DNA from: Trochalopteron elliotii
Lineage: Eukaryota; Chordata; Aves; Passeriformes; Leiothrichidae
DNA: 64,000 nucleotides
Direction of reading: 5' to 3'
Assembly (NCBI GenBank): GCA_024734555.1
Contig: JANPWX010000027.1
Span: forward strand, 1,189,763-1,253,762
Shown: one piece after another, positions 1-12,371 of the stretch
How the letters are laid out: each line of letters opens with the position of its first letter
Numbering within the stretch: position 1 is the stretch's first letter
Notes under the pieces: model-generated
Told to the model about the DNA's origin: nothing
Seen by the model: only the letters and a program-made list of their open reading frames with translations
Databases searched by the model: none
Made by a program: the position numbers and the translations under genes

Positions 1-3000
1 AAGCAGCCCCTAAGGAATCACAGGCACCCAGGAAACGCACTGTTAAAGTCACTCTGACTCCTCTCAAGATGGAAAGTGAAAACCAGTCTAAAAATGCACA
101 GCAGGAAAGTGATGCTGAAACTCATTGTGCAGGGGCAGACTTGGCTGCTTTGACAGAGCCCTCCTCAGCTTCAGAAAGCCTGGAAGAGAACCCTGTAATT
201 CAGGGAAGTCCGAATGAAGCACCAACGCAGGAATCTCAGAATAACACATATGAAAATTTGGCCATTCAAGATAACAGCTTGATGCTCCAGGATGGTGCTA
301 AAGCTCAAGAAGAAGGCTCGTACAAGCGGAGGTATCCAAGGAGAAGTGCTCGGGCCAGATCCAATATGTTCTTTGGACTGACTCCTCTGTATGGTGTGAG
401 GTCCTATGGAGAGGAAGACATTCCCTTCTACAGTAACTCAGCTGGCAAGAAGCGAGGGAAGCGGTCTGCAGAAGGACAAGTGGATGGAGCAGATGACTTG
501 AGCACATCAGATGAAGATGACTTATACTACTACAATTTCACAAGGACGGTGGTTTCCTCAAACACAGAGGAGAGGCTCGCATCCCATAGCTTATTCAGGG
601 AGGAGGAGCAGTGTGATCTTCCAAAAATCTCACAGCTAGACGGTGTGGATGATGGAACTGAAAGTGATACAAGTGTCACGGCAACAACCCGAAAAGTCAG
701 CCAGGTAACTAAAAGGAGTGGCAAAGAGAATGGGACAGAGAACTTAAAGCTGGATAGAACTGAAGATGCTGGTGAGAAAGTGCAAGTCACCAAGAGCTCC
801 ACTGTCCACAAAACTGACCCCAAGATTGATAACTGCCACTCTGTGAGCAGGGTTAAAGCTCAGGGTCAGGACTCTCTGGAAGCACAGCTGAGCTCATTGG
901 AAACGGGCCGCAGGGCTCATGCAAGCACACCTGCTGACAAGAATTTACTGGACACTTTCAACACAGAACTTCTGAAATCCGACTCTGACAATAACAACAG
1001 TGATGACTGTGGGAACATACTCCCTTCCGACATCATGGACTTTGTGCTGAAGAATACACCATCTATGCAGGCCTTGGGAGAAAGTCCAGAGTCCTCATCA
1101 TCTGAACTTCTGACACTTGGAGAAGGTTTAGGTCTTGACAGCAACCGTGGCAAGGATATGGGTTTGTTTGAGGTGTTCTCCCAGCAGCTGCCCACCACCG
1201 AACCAGTGGACAGCAGTGTCTCTTCCTCCATATCAGCAGAGGAGCAATTTGAATTGCCGCTGGAGCTTCCTTCCGATCTCTCTGTTCTGACCACTCGCAG
1301 CCCTACGGTGCCCAGCCAAAATCACAACAGGCTTGCTGTCATTTCGGAGTCTTCACTTTCCTCCTCGGGAGAGAGGTCAATGCTAGCCTTGCCTTCCACA
1401 GAGTCTGGGGAGAAGAGAGTGACAGTCACAGAAAAAACTGCCACAGGGGAAGGCGATGCAGCTCTCATGAGTCCAGGGGTAGACCCAAGCCCCGAAGGAC
1501 ACATGACTCCCGATCACTTCATCCAGGGTCACATAGATGCAGAGCATATAGCCAGCCCAACCTGTGGCCCTGTTGAGCAAGGGCATGCCAGCAACCAAGA
1601 TTTAACAAGAAACAGTGGGACTCCGGGTATCCAGGTGCCAGTATCACCCACTGTTCCCCTCCAGAGCCAGAAGTATGTGCCAAACTCCACTGACAGTCCT
1701 GGTCCCTCTCAGATCTCCAATGCTGCGGTGCAGACAACACCACCCCACCTCAAGCCAGCCGCAGAAAAACTTCTGGTAGTTAATCAAAACATGCAGCCCC
1801 TGTACGTCCTCCAAACTCTTCCCAATGGCGTCACCCAAAAGATACAGTTAACCCCTTCTGTTAGTTCTGCACAGAGTGTGATGGAAACCAACACTTCAGT
1901 GCTGGGGCCCATGGGGAGCGGCCTCACACTGACCACAGGATTGAATCCAAGCTTGCCTCCATCTCAGTCATTATTCCCTCCCACGAGCAAGGGTCTACTG
2001 CCCATGTCTCATCACCAGCATATACATCCCTTCTCTACACCTGCTCAGACAAGCTTCTCACCAAACATCAGCAGTCCTTCACCAGGTCTTCTAATCGGGG
2101 TGCAGCCACCCCCTGATCCTCAGCTCTTGGTGTCTGAAGCTAGTCAGAGGACAGACCTTGGTACTGCTGCTTCTACACCAGCTGCTGCCCTGGGCAAAAA
2201 ACGGCCCATATCTCGTCTGCAGTCACGGAAGAACAAGAAGCTGGCTCCTTCTGGAACCCCTTCTGCTATAGCTCCTTCTGATATGGTCTCCAACATGACC
2301 TTAATTAATTTTGCTCCTTCCCAGATTTCTAACCACCCGTTGGATTTGGGAACCATTGCGAATTCAACGTCCCATAGAACCGTTCCCAATATTATCAAAA
2401 GGTCAAAGTCTGGGGTCATGTATTTTGAGCAAACATCTTTGCTCCCGCAAGGTGGGACCACTACTGCAGTCAGCACATCTCCCAGCATTATTGGTGCAGA
2501 TGCCAGTCACCTCCCAGCAGGGCCTGTATCAGGCCTAACGTCGAGTTCCTCAGTGTTGAACGTCGTATCCATGCAGGCCACAGCAGCCCCTAGTACTGGT
2601 GGGTCAGTTCCTGGTCATGTTTTGGGCCAAAGTTCAGTAACATTAACAAGCCCTGGATTACTGGGGGACCTTGGTTCGATAAGCAATCTCCTGATCAAAG
2701 CTAGTCAGCAAAGCCTTGGTCTTCAGGAGCAGCACATGACTTTACCACCAAGTTCTGGGATGTTTTCTCAACTGGGAGCATCTCAAACTCCGTCTACGGC
2801 AGCCATGACAGCTGCGTCAAGCATATGTGTTCTACCCTCCACACAGACAATGGGCATGACAGTCGCTCCATCATCTGCTGACCCAGAAGGCTCATACCAG
2901 CTTCAGCACATGACACAGCTTTTAGCCAACAAAACCGGGGTTGCCTCCTCCCAGCTGGACCTTAGCACAGTTTCGGCAACAACGCAGTTGTCAAGCTTTC

Positions 3001-6000
3001 CACCGCTGGTCGATGTTCCAAACAACACCGGACTCGAACAAAGCAAGGCTTCCTCGTCAGTGATGCATGCCAATTCAGCATCCCCAGGAGGTTCCCCATC
3101 ACCTGGTCAGCAGTCTGCAAGTAGCTCTGTGCTGGGTGCCACAAAAATGAAGCCAAAAGTCAAACGCATCCAGCCATTGTTAGACAAAGGGAATGGAAAG
3201 AAGCACAAAACTTCTCACGCATGGGCTGGTTCTTCTGAGGCTCACGTTCCCGAAAAAGGGGCTGTTGTACCCCAGGTCTCGGCTTCAGGGTAAGAGGAGA
3301 GTTTGGTTTTGCTCATCCCTGAGGTTTTGTAACAGTATGAGAGAATCTTGCATTGGTTTCTCCAGCAAATTGTGCAAGTCAAGGCAAATTGCGAAGTGCA
3401 GCTTTTGATTCTGATGTGATGCTGGAAGCGTGATCTGGGTCTCTGTATGTTAGGAGCTGTTGCTACTTGTGTAATTCTGCAGAACTGTCGAATCCGTCGT
3501 GGCAACTCCCCGTGGATCCATTCCTGCTTTCCAGTCTCATTTATGGCACACGTGGGTTGGCAGATATTTTGAATGTTCCCAAATCTTTTTCTTCCAGGAC
3601 TCCTGCTGTGAAGGCAGATGCGCAAGATGCAGCCAGCGTAGATCAGCCGTTGCAGAATCCACGTGGGCCGTCTGCAGGGTAAGGGATGAGCAGACCTTGC
3701 TGTGTGATTCTGCTTGCTTGAGCTGAAGGGCATTTGTACGGAGCATGCAGGAAGTCTGCTATTCCTAGTTAAAATGCCTGGGGAGCTTTCAGTGGGGAAT
3801 GTACAGTCACATTTAGATGCAATATGGAACCATTTTGCATTAAGCTGCATGTAGTTGTGGGAAGCTCAGTGCCTGCTGAGGAGATGCTCATTCAGCTGTG
3901 TCTGATTGTGTGTTGGCCTACACCTTACTCCTGAGTGGGGCTGACACAGAAAGCGGGTCACAGACTGTGTGAAATAAGCCTGCTGCCCACAGAGTGATAG
4001 AGGCTGCAAACAGAAATGCTATTGAGTAGAATCCTTTTGTTTGTTCATTTCCAACTGAACTGATGTCAGAACATTTGATCTGGAAAAAGGTTCTTGTATC
4101 TGGCTAAGACTGCTGTTCAGGGTTGGTGAGGAAATGAGGCAGGTTGTTAGCTATTTTTCTCCATATTCTCCTCCTTCCCTCCCAAGGCAACTGGCTGTGG
4201 TCCCAGAATCTCAATCAACACAGAACTCAACAAATGAGCAAGAAAATGCAGGTATGTCGCTTCTTAAAAAACACCTAGTCTCGGAATTCTCCAGGACTGG
4301 GAAAGCGATGTTTGAAGATTTGATTTTTGTGTTTGTCATTCTGTCAGGAAAAGGGTCAGAGTTATTAGCTTGTGTTATCCTTGCTATAAGGGGAGGAAAG
4401 GTTTGTTTGCTATTTTTAGATCTTGGACAAATAGTTTTGTTTCTGTTTTAAGTTTGTGAGAATTTCAGCACTTGAGATTTCACACTCTTACTGCAACACT
4501 CTAGAATTTTTTTCTTGGCTGGATTTGCTGGTGAAAAGGCAAGTCAGTAAGTTATTTTCAATCGTGGAACACCAGGTGTAAAAATCATCGTTCTTTCCAA
4601 TTCCCATCTTCATGCTGGCTTCTGTCTTTTCTAGGCTCAAAAGCTCTTGAGGAAGAGGAGAGCACTTTCAGCTCCCCTCTTATGTTTTGGCTTCAGCAAG
4701 AGCAAAAGAGGAAAGAGTGTCTTGGTGAGAAGAAACCAAAAAAAGGTTTGGTTTTTGAGATCTCAAGTGATGATGGTTTTCAGATCTGCGCAGAAAGCAT
4801 TGAAGGTGAGAACCGTGCAGTGTTCTGGTTGTACTGGTTGGTTGTACTGGTTTTAGTTGTCCTTACTAGAAGTAAAATTATTACTTCTGAGGACCTCTTA
4901 TTGGCTTTATTTATAGATTTTAAAAAAAGGGAAAGAGAAATCTCTTGGTTTACAGCCCTAGAACAATCCTAGTTCCTGATAATGTCTGGGTTCTATTATT
5001 TTTATTTTTATTTTGCAACATAATATATTCAGTGACCCATTATATATATATGTATATAGTGGTATGTATCACTGACCCATTTTGTTTTTATCAATTGACC
5101 AATGATGTTGAACCATAGTTTGTCAAGAAACAGGCACTGTGGATCACACAGTGGAGTATTGGGTGTCCAGACTTTTCTGCCAGACCTTCCTCCAATTGCT
5201 GAACACCCTACCTTATGCTAATATGAATTTTCAAGAGGATGAAAGCAGTTGGATCCAAGGATCTTAAATTATGGCCTGTGGAAAGTTGGAAACTTCATAT
5301 TCTCCAATTAGTTTATTTAAATATGAGTATCCCAGCACTTGGATACTCCGTCACCGTTTGTCATTTGTGTGTGTGCTGCAGATGCCTGGAAGTCACTGAC
5401 CGACAAGGTGCAAGAGGCCCGTTCAAATGCCCGCCTGAAGCAGCTGTCCTTTGCAGGTAACAGCCTGCACTGAATGTGGGAGAGCAAACAGATCTTTCTG
5501 TGAGGGTCTTAACAGTAATAAGCAGTTAACCTGCTGCGGGCTTTATGGAGGGTAATTTCTTCCCAATGGAAGGATTAGAAACTCACGTAGGATGCAATAG
5601 TTAATACAGTGCTGCCGTGACAGCTGTGTGGTGTCCCAGCTCTTCGTGACAAGCTGTTGTATCTTCCTGCTCTAATCTGCACTGATACTTAGTGTTTATT
5701 GTGCTCTATTTCTCATTCTAGGTGTGAATGGTTTGAGGATGTTGGGGATTATCCATGATACTGTTGTGTTCCTGATAGAGCAACTGTATGGGGCGAAGCA
5801 CTGCCACAATTACAAGTTCAGATTTCACAAGCCAGAGGAGGCCAATGAACCTCCTTTGAACCCACATGGCTCTGCTCGGGCCGAAGTCCACCTGAGGCAA
5901 GTGTGAGCCTTGTCAGTATTGGGGTTATCAGCCCTTTGGCTCCATAACTAATGCTGTGTCAGGGCAGGAGCAACAAATCTCTGCAGCACTAAAGCTCTCA

Positions 6001-8056
6001 GTTAAATGTTAACAACTGGCACATAAAAATCAACCATTCAGGATCTTCAAATTCTGCACATTTTCCTGTGCCACTTTGTGGCCCTTTGCATGGTTTAACA
6101 AAGCTTTCCTGGCTGGGGCTGTTTCTGGAGGTTCTCAGAACCTGCTGTGTCTACCCTGACTTTTATGCAGGACTTTTAGAGAAGCCAGAGTTTGGAAGGT
6201 GTGAGGCAGTAAACATGTCAGACTGTTGTGGCAACCACATTTATTTTCAGTCACTAAAACAAACTCCCTTTGGTCTTTTTAAATTGCAGGAAATCTGCAT
6301 TTGATATGTTTAATTTCTTGGCGTCTAAACACCGACAGCCACCAGAATACAACCCGAATGATGAGGAAGAGGAAGAAGTGCAGCTGAAATCAGCCCGGTA
6401 TGCAGCAGGGCTTAAAGGTTCAAAGGGGAAAATAGTGTTGGGGTGTTAAAATGAGCAGTTTGGGCTCAGTTAAGGGTTGTGTGCTTTGAGGGGTATTTAA
6501 ACATTGAAAGCTGCGAAGCACTGCCTGACATAGAGGTGACTTCTGCAAAAACAAGAGAAGTGACCGGTGAAGGTGACCACCAGACCAGACTGCTTTCAGA
6601 TGCTTCTTTTCCTTACTACTGTATAACAATCTGATGAGAATTTGAGGAGGAAAGGTAGGAGATTATCTTTTATATATATACATACATGAAAACACTGCAT
6701 TAATTTTGATTGTGCTCTCTGTAGGCTACAGTGTCACAGTGTATAAATTACTCCATCTTGGAAAGTGCCCCAAATTATACATGGCACAGAGTCTTAAATA
6801 CAGGTTGTCACTTAGCAGTGCCTCTTTGTTCTAGGAGGGCGACCAGTATGGATCTGCCAATGCCCATGCGCTTCCGGCACTTGAAGAAGACCTCCAAGGA
6901 GGCAGTCGGTGTCTACAGGTATGGTTTTGCTGTGGTACCATTGCCCATAGGATAGGGGAAGGTAGAAATTGGAAACCTTCTATGAAGCCAGACTGCAAAA
7001 TTGAGGGGAAAAGCAGGCTTGGGGCTTTTTCCTCTTCCTTCTCCCTATCCAAGTTTTGTATTTGAAAGGTAATCCTCAGCACAGACGAGTTGCTCCTTGC
7101 TGGCTTTACCTTGGCAATAGCTCAGATGTGGGCAGAGTGACCTGGTGGCGTTCTTGTTAGTGTTCCCTTAGAGAAGGGTTAACAGTACCACAGTGGTCCT
7201 TGTCACAAACAGCCTGTTTTCTGCAGCCTTTGCAATCTGATGTTCTTGAACTTTGCTTGTCTCGTTTGAAATAATTTACTTTTCTTGTTGTATTTTAGGT
7301 CTCCTATCCATGGCCGGGGTCTGTTCTGCAAAAGGAACATCGATGCAGGTGAGATGGTGATCGAATATTCAGGCAATGTCATTCGCTCCATCCTCACTGA
7401 CAAACGAGAGAAATACTACGACAGTAAGGTGAGTTTTGGGCTTTTGTAGGTGTTCTTAAAGAGTTTGGGAGAGCTAGAAAGTGGCTGTGAAGGTAGGACA
7501 GGCCTATATGAAAATTTTGTTGGGAACATCTCAAACCGTGTTTACTGACTTCTTGGGTTGTTTTCATTCTTGTTGCAGCTTTAGAGGCACTTCTCATTCC
7601 CTTCTGTAGTCTGGGCAGGGTCTCAGATTAGTCTCAGTGAATGTTGGGTGAAATGATTCAGGCGGGAGTGTGTGAGGCCCAGTGGAGAGAGGCTGCAGAC
7701 ACTCCCTCAGAGCTGGGCTGTCTGCTGGGATGGCTGTGCTGCCCTGTCTGCACTAATCCTCCTGTGTCCTCCCTGCACAGGGCATCGGGTGCTACATGTT
7801 CCGCATTGACGACTCCGAGGTGGTGGATGCCACCATGCACGGGAACGCAGCCCGCTTCATCAACCACTCCTGCGAGCCCAACTGCTACTCTCGGGTCATC
7901 AACATCGATGGCCAAAAACACATTGTCATCTTTGCCATGCGCAAAATCTACCGAGGGGAAGAGCTCACCTATGACTATAAGTTCCCCATTGAAGACGCCA
8001 GCAACAAACTGCCCTGTAACTGCGGTGCCAAGAAATGCAGGAAGTTTTTAAACTAG
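1..8056 (+). CDS. KMT2A: KMT2A (MLL1) histone H3K4 methyltransferase, 3' part
   Basis: This is the C-terminal ~1483 residues of the MLL1 methyltransferase; the 5' part lies outside the window. Ten exons join in phase: 1-3289 (first full codon at 3), 3598-3678, 4187-4251, 4635-4805, 5382-5456, 5722-5896, 6290-6397, 6835-6918, 7299-7428 and 7781-8056. Both Taspase1 sites are intact: QVDGADD at 477-497 and QLDGVDD at 633-653. The acidic transactivation segment ([11 protein letters not shown]) starts near 1030. The FYRC domain spans 4635-5896, the WDR5-binding Win motif (GSARAEVH) lies near 5870-5893, and the SET plus post-SET region with NHSCEPN and CNCGAKKC ends the protein at KFLN. In the family, MLL1 is cleaved into N and C fragments that reassociate through FYRN and FYRC, and it methylates H3K4 in the nucleus with WDR5, RBBP5 and ASH2L. 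The ATG at 69 is internal, since the frame is open from base 3. The intron at 5897 has a GC donor. Confidence 0.97.
5039..5057. repeat. Short (TA)n microsatellite
   Basis: A TA-dinucleotide tract with one TG interruption lies in a KMT2A intron. A similar shorter tract occurs near 6672-6685. Confidence 0.85.
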
Positions 8057-11000
8057 AACTTCCATCAGTTGCAAGTGAGCCCTGCAGAGCCTGGGGTGAA
8101 CCAAAGCTTCGAGTGAGCCCCTCCCTGGCCACTCGGATGGGACAGAGAGGCCAGAAGCAGGAGTGAAGATGGACTGGGCTCAGGGACCTGAGACTGGCGG
8201 CTGTGTTTGTCCGAGTCCACATCTTCATGTCTCGCATGTGCACACTCACCCTTGTGAGAGACATGGGCGGCTGGAGAAGATCCTCAGCATGGTTATGTTT
8301 TTGCTGTTCTCATTTCCCCCCGCCTCCATATTTGTTTCTCAGCGTGGGGCTAATGAGTGGGAGAGGAGAGGGGAGGTCACCCCAGGCACAGGGCAGCAGT
8401 CATGGGTCGTGTCCCTCTCTGTCTCCTGGTCAGAGCTCTCCTTCCTAGGGCTGAGTCAGTGGTTGGGTAGCGCAATATTTGAGCTTGCCTCCTGGGGAGA
8501 AGGGCTGTGCCTCACCAGCAGCCCCCTGGGTCTGCCTGTCTGCAAAACACTATGTGTGAGTGGGAGTAGGTGCGCCGCCTGCGCAGGGCTCTGTGGCACG
8601 GGGGTGCTGGCTTCGCTGTTCATGAGGAGAGCAGAACAGAGCAGCCCACAACTAGACACAAGCAGAGTTTGGCTGGCATCTTGCTCTGAAATCCCTTCCT
8701 GAGAGCAAGGGAATTCCTGGCATTCTTTGGCAAAGTGGGCTTGTGCCAACAGTTGGGGCACTGTAAATCTTTGTCAGCAAAGGCTCCAGTTCACCAGCAC
8801 CCCCACTCCTCAGTCGTGTGGAAGGGAAGTGGTCCTCTGGGTCCTGTCTCCAGCAGTTGGTTTCCTCCTCTCTCCAGTGAGCTCCTGGTGCAGCCTGCCA
8901 GTGGTGTCCCAGGGAGGTGGACAGAGCTCTCTGGAGAGAGAACGAGAGTGCAAGCGAGCCCTGGCCTTGGCCACATACGGTTGCAGAGCAGGAGCTAGGA
9001 AGGACTGGTGTGCTCTGCTTTGCCATGCCACAGTGTTCCAGGCCTGGCGGGGGGCAGGCAGGAGAGTGACCATGCAGCCAGGTGCCTGTCATGGTCAGTT
9101 GTCTGGGTGTAGTCATGTTGTGTTCCCCAAAGACACAGCAAGGGCACCAAAACAGAGCCAAAGTTCTCTGCAAAGGCAAGGCCAAGTGCCAGCCGGCCTC
9201 GTCCACGCAGCATCCCAAAACACATAGGAAACGTGTGAGGCATTGGCACAGTGGATGAGGAACCAGGCCAGGTCTGAGCAAGTTGAGGGACACCACTGTC
9301 CTGGTTGGAGGAGCAGTGTGTCATCCTCCCCATTGGGTCTGCCCTGTGCCTCAGAGCAAAACCAGAGAGAAACAAATGAGAGACCCAAGCCTGACAGTGA
9401 CAACATTGGATTCTGCTCTGTTCTGTTTACAGTTTAGTATTTAAGGTTTTATAAATGTAAATATATTTTGTATATTTTTCTATGAGAAGCACTTCATAGG
9501 GGAAAGCACTTATGACGAGGCTTTTTACAGTGGTATTATCCTAATTTAAGAGAATCTCTTTTTAATGATTTTTTTATTTTCATAGGACGGTTCTAGGAAA
9601 TACCTGGCTGGACACAGTCTGAGCCTTTCTCCAGTGGGGGGGGTTGCTTTAGTTTTGTTTTCTACTCTTGTTCTGCCTTTTTGACTTCAGTAACTGTCTC
9701 CGGGAGGGTTGACTGGACCTTAAACTGTATTTGCCCATAAGGATGGGGCAGGAGAGAGAGCTGCCCAGCATGGTATGAGTTTGGCTCTGTGGGAGGACAG
9801 TGTGTGACTCGGGCAGAAAGTTTGATTCTGCCTTGCCCGCGTTGGTATCCTGCAAGGGCTTAAAAAGGAAAAGCAAGATACGATGAGACCTGACCCTCAA
9901 TACCTCTTTGCTGGGAGGCCAGTCTGAGACACACACCTCCTGCCACAGTCTGTCCTTCAAAGGCAGATGGGTTTTTCTGCGCAGAAGGGAAAGCAGAAAG
10001 TGCCCTCACTTTTCCAAGCTTTCCTAGTGGTTAGCTTGCAGTCATTACAGGAGCCACTCTTCCCGGAGCTGATGTATCCGAGGGCTGCTCTGAACCAGCA
10101 CTGACGGTTGGTGGAGAAGGGACCAGGAGTGCCTGTTGACTCCCCAGGTCTCTCAGAGGGGCATCCCCCGTCTACACCTCTCTGGTCTTGAGAATTCCTC
10201 TGCCCTGAGAAGGAAAAGCAGTGCTCAGAGGTTCAGAACCTGCCGATTTCCTTTTGTTATTGCACTGTGTGAGGATAATTTGTTGGTAAATGTTGAAAGC
10301 AAGGTCACATTGACGCTGCATTTGTTACTGAGATGATTTGATGCACTGACAGTTTGGGAACGCACATACTTTGAGGAGCCCAGAGAGTGCCCACCCGGGG
10401 GATCTGGGCCCCGCGGCCCTGGGCACAGCTGCTCTTGGCCCTTTTCCTTCCGTTTCTGACATGGGGCGGGGGCATAGCCCTCGCCATGGCAAAGCCCCTG
10501 AATTTATCCCAGAGCTCAGCTGCGCTTTCTCAGCCCCACGCTGCTGCCACCTCCCGATTTCCTGGCTGCAGGAGGAGGTTCCACTGGGAAGCGCTGCCCA
10601 GAGCCACCCCACGTGGGGAGAAGTGGGAAGGAGGGTCGAGGGGAGCGCTGTGCCTCAGGGGTCCCTCAAGATCCAAGTGCCAGGCAACCTCCTCCCGCCG
10701 GGACCAGCCGAGCCAGCGGGCTGCCCGCTTTGCTGCTATTCCCGTTGCGGCTGCCTCGGCAGGAGCCGCTGTGGCCAGTGAAACTGTACCCCCAGGGAGC
10801 TGCACCCGCTGTGGCCAGCCCGGGCCTGTGGGGCAAGTGGCAGCAGGGCTGGGGCAACCAGGGTAGCTGAGCCCACCTGCCCTCAGCCCGGGCTGGCCAG
10901 GAGCACCCAGCTCCCCGTGTATGAATGTATATTTTATAAGGACTGACGCAGATCATGGTATCTGAAAATACTAAAAAAGGAACCTTAGGGCGTTTTTGGG

Positions 11001-11635
11001 TTTTTTTTGTACAAACCGACATGTTTTTTTTAAAGGAGAAGCGGGTCATTGCAAAGGGCTGGGTATCTTTTCTTTCTGGTTTTCTTTCATTTCAAAGCAA
11101 TATCAAGTTCTTCAGCAGGATGGTCTGTGCAGAATCATGCCATTCACCCATACACTGGTCCACTCTCAACACTTGCAAATTTTTTTATAACTATAAATAC
11201 AATATATATAGGAACTAATATAGTAATGCACCGTGTAATGAAGCCTAGTTCAGTATCGGTTCATGGCTTTTAATTCTCTTTAACACTATAGATAAGGATT
11301 GTGTTACAGTTGCTCATGGCTCTGGGAAAGCTTTGCTGCTCATTCCCCACCGGCAGCCAGGGCCGGAAGCTGGGAGCGGGTGGCTCTGCCTTTCCTGGCC
11401 CTTCTTGTTACAGTCAGTACTTGTACAACTTGGTTTCTTCCTTTCCTTCCTCTTGTTTTGGTTATGAATGTTGGGGTACCACCTACATATAGGGAAAAAT
11501 GTGCTCTGTGCTTTCCTGGTATCTTTTTAACAAGGTACAGTAGCTTCGTCTATCAGCCGAGAACTATACTTGTGGTGTTTCTTTTATTAAACTTACAGTC
11601 TCTTTAGTAACTACAGGTAGATGAATAATTGTTTC

Positions 11636-11830
11636 AAAAAAAAAAAAAAAAGAAAAAAAAAACTCTGCAAAGGCAAGGTTGTGTTCTAGAAATACATTTC
11701 TTGACAACTTATCATGTATAACAAAACTTTTTTTTTTCTCTTGTGTTCTTCCAATCTGCTGGTTGTTTGGTTTTTTTGGTTCTGGTTTTTAGGTTTTTTG
11801 GGGTTTTTTTGGTTTTTTTTTTTTTTTTTA
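11636..11830. repeat. A-rich and T-rich homopolymer tracts
   Basis: An A-rich run at about 11636-11660 is followed within 200 bases by T-rich runs broken by GG pairs (11750-11830). They lie inside the KMT2A 3' UTR, so in RNA the two could pair. The A-run would also act as an internal priming site for oligo-dT. Confidence 0.8.
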
Positions 11831-12039
11831 AAGAGGAAACATGTCTAAAGTACATCAGTGTTAACTCCCTGCTACAGGGAAGAAGGAAATACTTTAATAG
11901 TTTAAAAAAATGCTGAAAGCTCTGCAAAAGACTGAATGTAAAAATAAAAAGTGTACATAGTTGTAAAAAAACAAAAAAAGGAGTTTTTAAACATGTTTAT
12001 TTTCTATGCACTTTTTTTTATTTAAGTGATAGTTTAATT

Positions 12040-12045
12040 AATAAA
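12040..12045 (+). terminator. KMT2A: KMT2A poly(A) signal AATAAA
   Basis: AATAAA lies in an AU-rich stretch just before the GC content rises toward TTC36. It is the last good signal before TTC36, whose start codon is only ~330 bases downstream. A second AATAAA-like site occurs near 11942. Confidence 0.7.
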
Positions 12046-12371
12046 CATGTCAAGTTTATTGCTGCAGAGGGCTCTCTCCATTTCTTCTTGAGAACTGAGG
12101 AGCTGCTAGTTCTCCAGGACACTGACAAAGCATGGGAGCCCCTGGCCAGCACCAAGGACTGCACAGGGTGTTTAGTGAGAAGCCCTTGGCTCCAGTGTGT
12201 GCGGGTCACCTTGGGCCACTGCTGGGGGCACTGGTCGGGCGGTGGGGCCTCACACCCAGGCTGCAATAGGACGAGGCAGGGTGAAGTGGGGCCTGCAGTG
12301 TAAACATTAACTGGGCTGTGGCAGCCTGCTTGTGCCTGCAGCCTTGTCACAGGCCTCAGTGACACAGCAGC
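12046..12371 (+). promoter_or_regulatory. KMT2A-TTC36 intergenic spacer, TTC36 upstream region
   Basis: About 330 bases separate the KMT2A poly(A) signal from the TTC36 start codon. They must hold the KMT2A cleavage site and the TTC36 promoter and 5' UTR. I see no TATA box or other decisive motif, so the promoter role is inferred from position. Confidence 0.4.

Larger units (their letters stand above)
8057..12060 (+). other. KMT2A: KMT2A 3' UTR
   Basis: About 4 kb of non-coding sequence follows the KMT2A stop, close to the long 3' UTR known for mammalian KMT2A. Several blocks agree with my memory of the human UTR: an AU-rich stretch near 9440-9580, a short ATTGCACTGTGTGAGG block near 10259, and GCATTTGTTACTGA near 10318. 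The last kilobase carries long A and T homopolymers (A-rich 11636-11660, T-rich 11750-11830). No conserved reading frame is seen, and the open frames on both strands here are GC-driven shadows. Confidence 0.8.

Noticed and set aside
69..3293. A 1074-residue stand-alone gene starting at ATG 69
   Set aside because: The frame is open from base 3 with conserved KMT2A sequence before the ATG, and the end at 3293 is a read into the intron past the GT at 3290.
5897..5906. GT donor five bases downstream of the GC donor in KMT2A
   Set aside because: Splicing at CAA/GTGTGA adds five bases, shifts the frame and destroys the conserved HLRKSAF join.
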